DNA of 7,428 nucleotides from an uncultured Opitutia bacterium (GTDB lineage: Bacteria; Verrucomicrobiota; Verrucomicrobiae; Opitutales; MB11C04). Where the stretch lies: positions 1 to 7,428 of the forward strand of contig CAJWWH010000086.1 in the NCBI GenBank assembly GCA_913048545.1, read 5' to 3'. Position numbers and translations under genes: made by a program. Under the pieces are notes generated by a model. That model did no database searches. It was not told the DNA's origin and was given only the letters and a program-made list of their open reading frames with translations. Of this stretch, positions 7,054-7,428 are shown one piece after another; positions within the stretch are counted from its first letter, which is position 1, and every line of letters begins with the position of its first letter.

Positions 7054-7428
7054 ATGAAAATCCATTCTTTCACACTCTCTACCATCCTGCTCACTGTTTT
7101 TTTGATTCAACAGATTGAATCAAAAGAAATGGTTAAAAAACCCAATGTAATCCTCTTTTTGATTGATGATTTGGGCTGGTCAGACCTGAGCCTTACTGGG
7201 AGTAAATTTCATGAGACTCCAAATGTGGATCGTCTGGCAAGAGAAGGAGCTTTTTTCAGCGACGCTTATGCCGCGAGTTCCGTTTGCTCTCCCACCCGGG
7301 CAAGTATTTTAACCGGCAAATACCCAAGCAGGATTAAAATGACCTACATCAGTGGAACATCTGGGCCCAAAGGCCCGGGCTATCGACTGAACGCACCTAA
7401 GATTGTTGGTAATATCAACCCCAAGGAT
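7054..7428 (+). CDS. N-terminal part of a second exported sulfatase, cut off by the window edge
   Basis: The open frame runs from ATG 7054 to the last base, giving 125 residues without a stop. Residues 1 to about 22 look like a signal peptide (MKIHSF start, hydrophobic core through about 20, IES near a likely cleavage site). The sulfatase core begins with KPNVILFLIDDLGWSD (29-44), with calcium ligands D38/D39, followed by ETPNVDRLA (54-62). The C-S-P-T-R motif (C78-R82) leads into ASILTGKYPSR (83-93); C78 is the expected formylglycine precursor. It is not a copy of the first sulfatase: the region after the motif differs (YPSRIKMT here, YPHQAGIG there), so it probably belongs to another subfamily and acts on another sulfate linkage. 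The catalytic C-terminal half is outside the window, so substrate and completeness cannot be judged. Confidence 0.92.
   Translation, partial: MKIHSFTLSTILLTVFLIQQIESKEMVKKPNVILFLIDDLGWSDLSLTGSKFHETPNVDRLAREGAFFSDAYAASSVCSPTRASILTGKYPSRIKMTYISGTSGPKGPGYRLNAPKIVGNINPKD

Noticed and set aside
7363..7376. GGGCC/GGCCC hairpin with a 4-nt loop near the right edge
   Set aside because: It is explained by the Gly-Pro-Lys-Gly-Pro codons of the second sulfatase, and no T-run follows.

Overview
The window looks like chromosomal DNA from a free-living, probably marine or polysaccharide-degrading bacterium. Exported formylglycine-type sulfatases, a uronate isomerase, a small exported EF-hand protein and a Bacteroidetes-type dihydroorotase, all without obvious Shine-Dalgarno sequences, point to the Planctomycetes-Verrucomicrobia-Lentisphaerae-Kiritimatiellota group. 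A verrucomicrobial source is my best guess and Bacteroidota the main alternative. This is inferred from gene style only, since no rRNA or other phylogenetic marker is present.

Layout: the left edge holds a tRNA-Cys (GCA) on the minus strand, cut by the window border. After a 76-bp gap, every protein gene runs on the plus strand. First come a secreted arylsulfatase-type sulfatase (129-2276) and, 7 nt later, uronate isomerase uxaC (2284-3684), which probably form a two-gene transcript. Next is a small exported EF-hand protein with a lysine-rich tail (3759-4232), closed by a strong intrinsic terminator (4252-4286). Then come two biosynthetic genes 41 nt apart, proA (4346-5611, proline pathway) and a dihydroorotase (5653-6987, pyrimidine pathway). 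The right edge cuts the start of a second, different exported sulfatase (7054 onward).

How the genes may work together: the first sulfatase would remove sulfate esters outside the cytoplasm, and UxaC would isomerise the uronic acids released from the same polymer. This fits use of a sulfated, uronate-containing polysaccharide such as an algal polymer or a glycosaminoglycan. The actual substrate cannot be read from the sequence. No polysaccharide lyase, glycoside hydrolase, transporter, SusC/D pair, regulator or sulfatase-maturing enzyme is in the window, so any wider utilisation locus would have to lie outside it. proA and the dihydroorotase are housekeeping genes set between the catabolic ones.

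I found no CRISPR array, insertion sequence, integrase, phage gene or riboswitch, and no clear new system. The items most worth a second look are the sulfatase-uxaC pair, the Gln that replaces the first metal-binding His of the dihydroorotase, and the EF-hand/poly-lysine protein. No gene-free stretch exceeds 300 bases.
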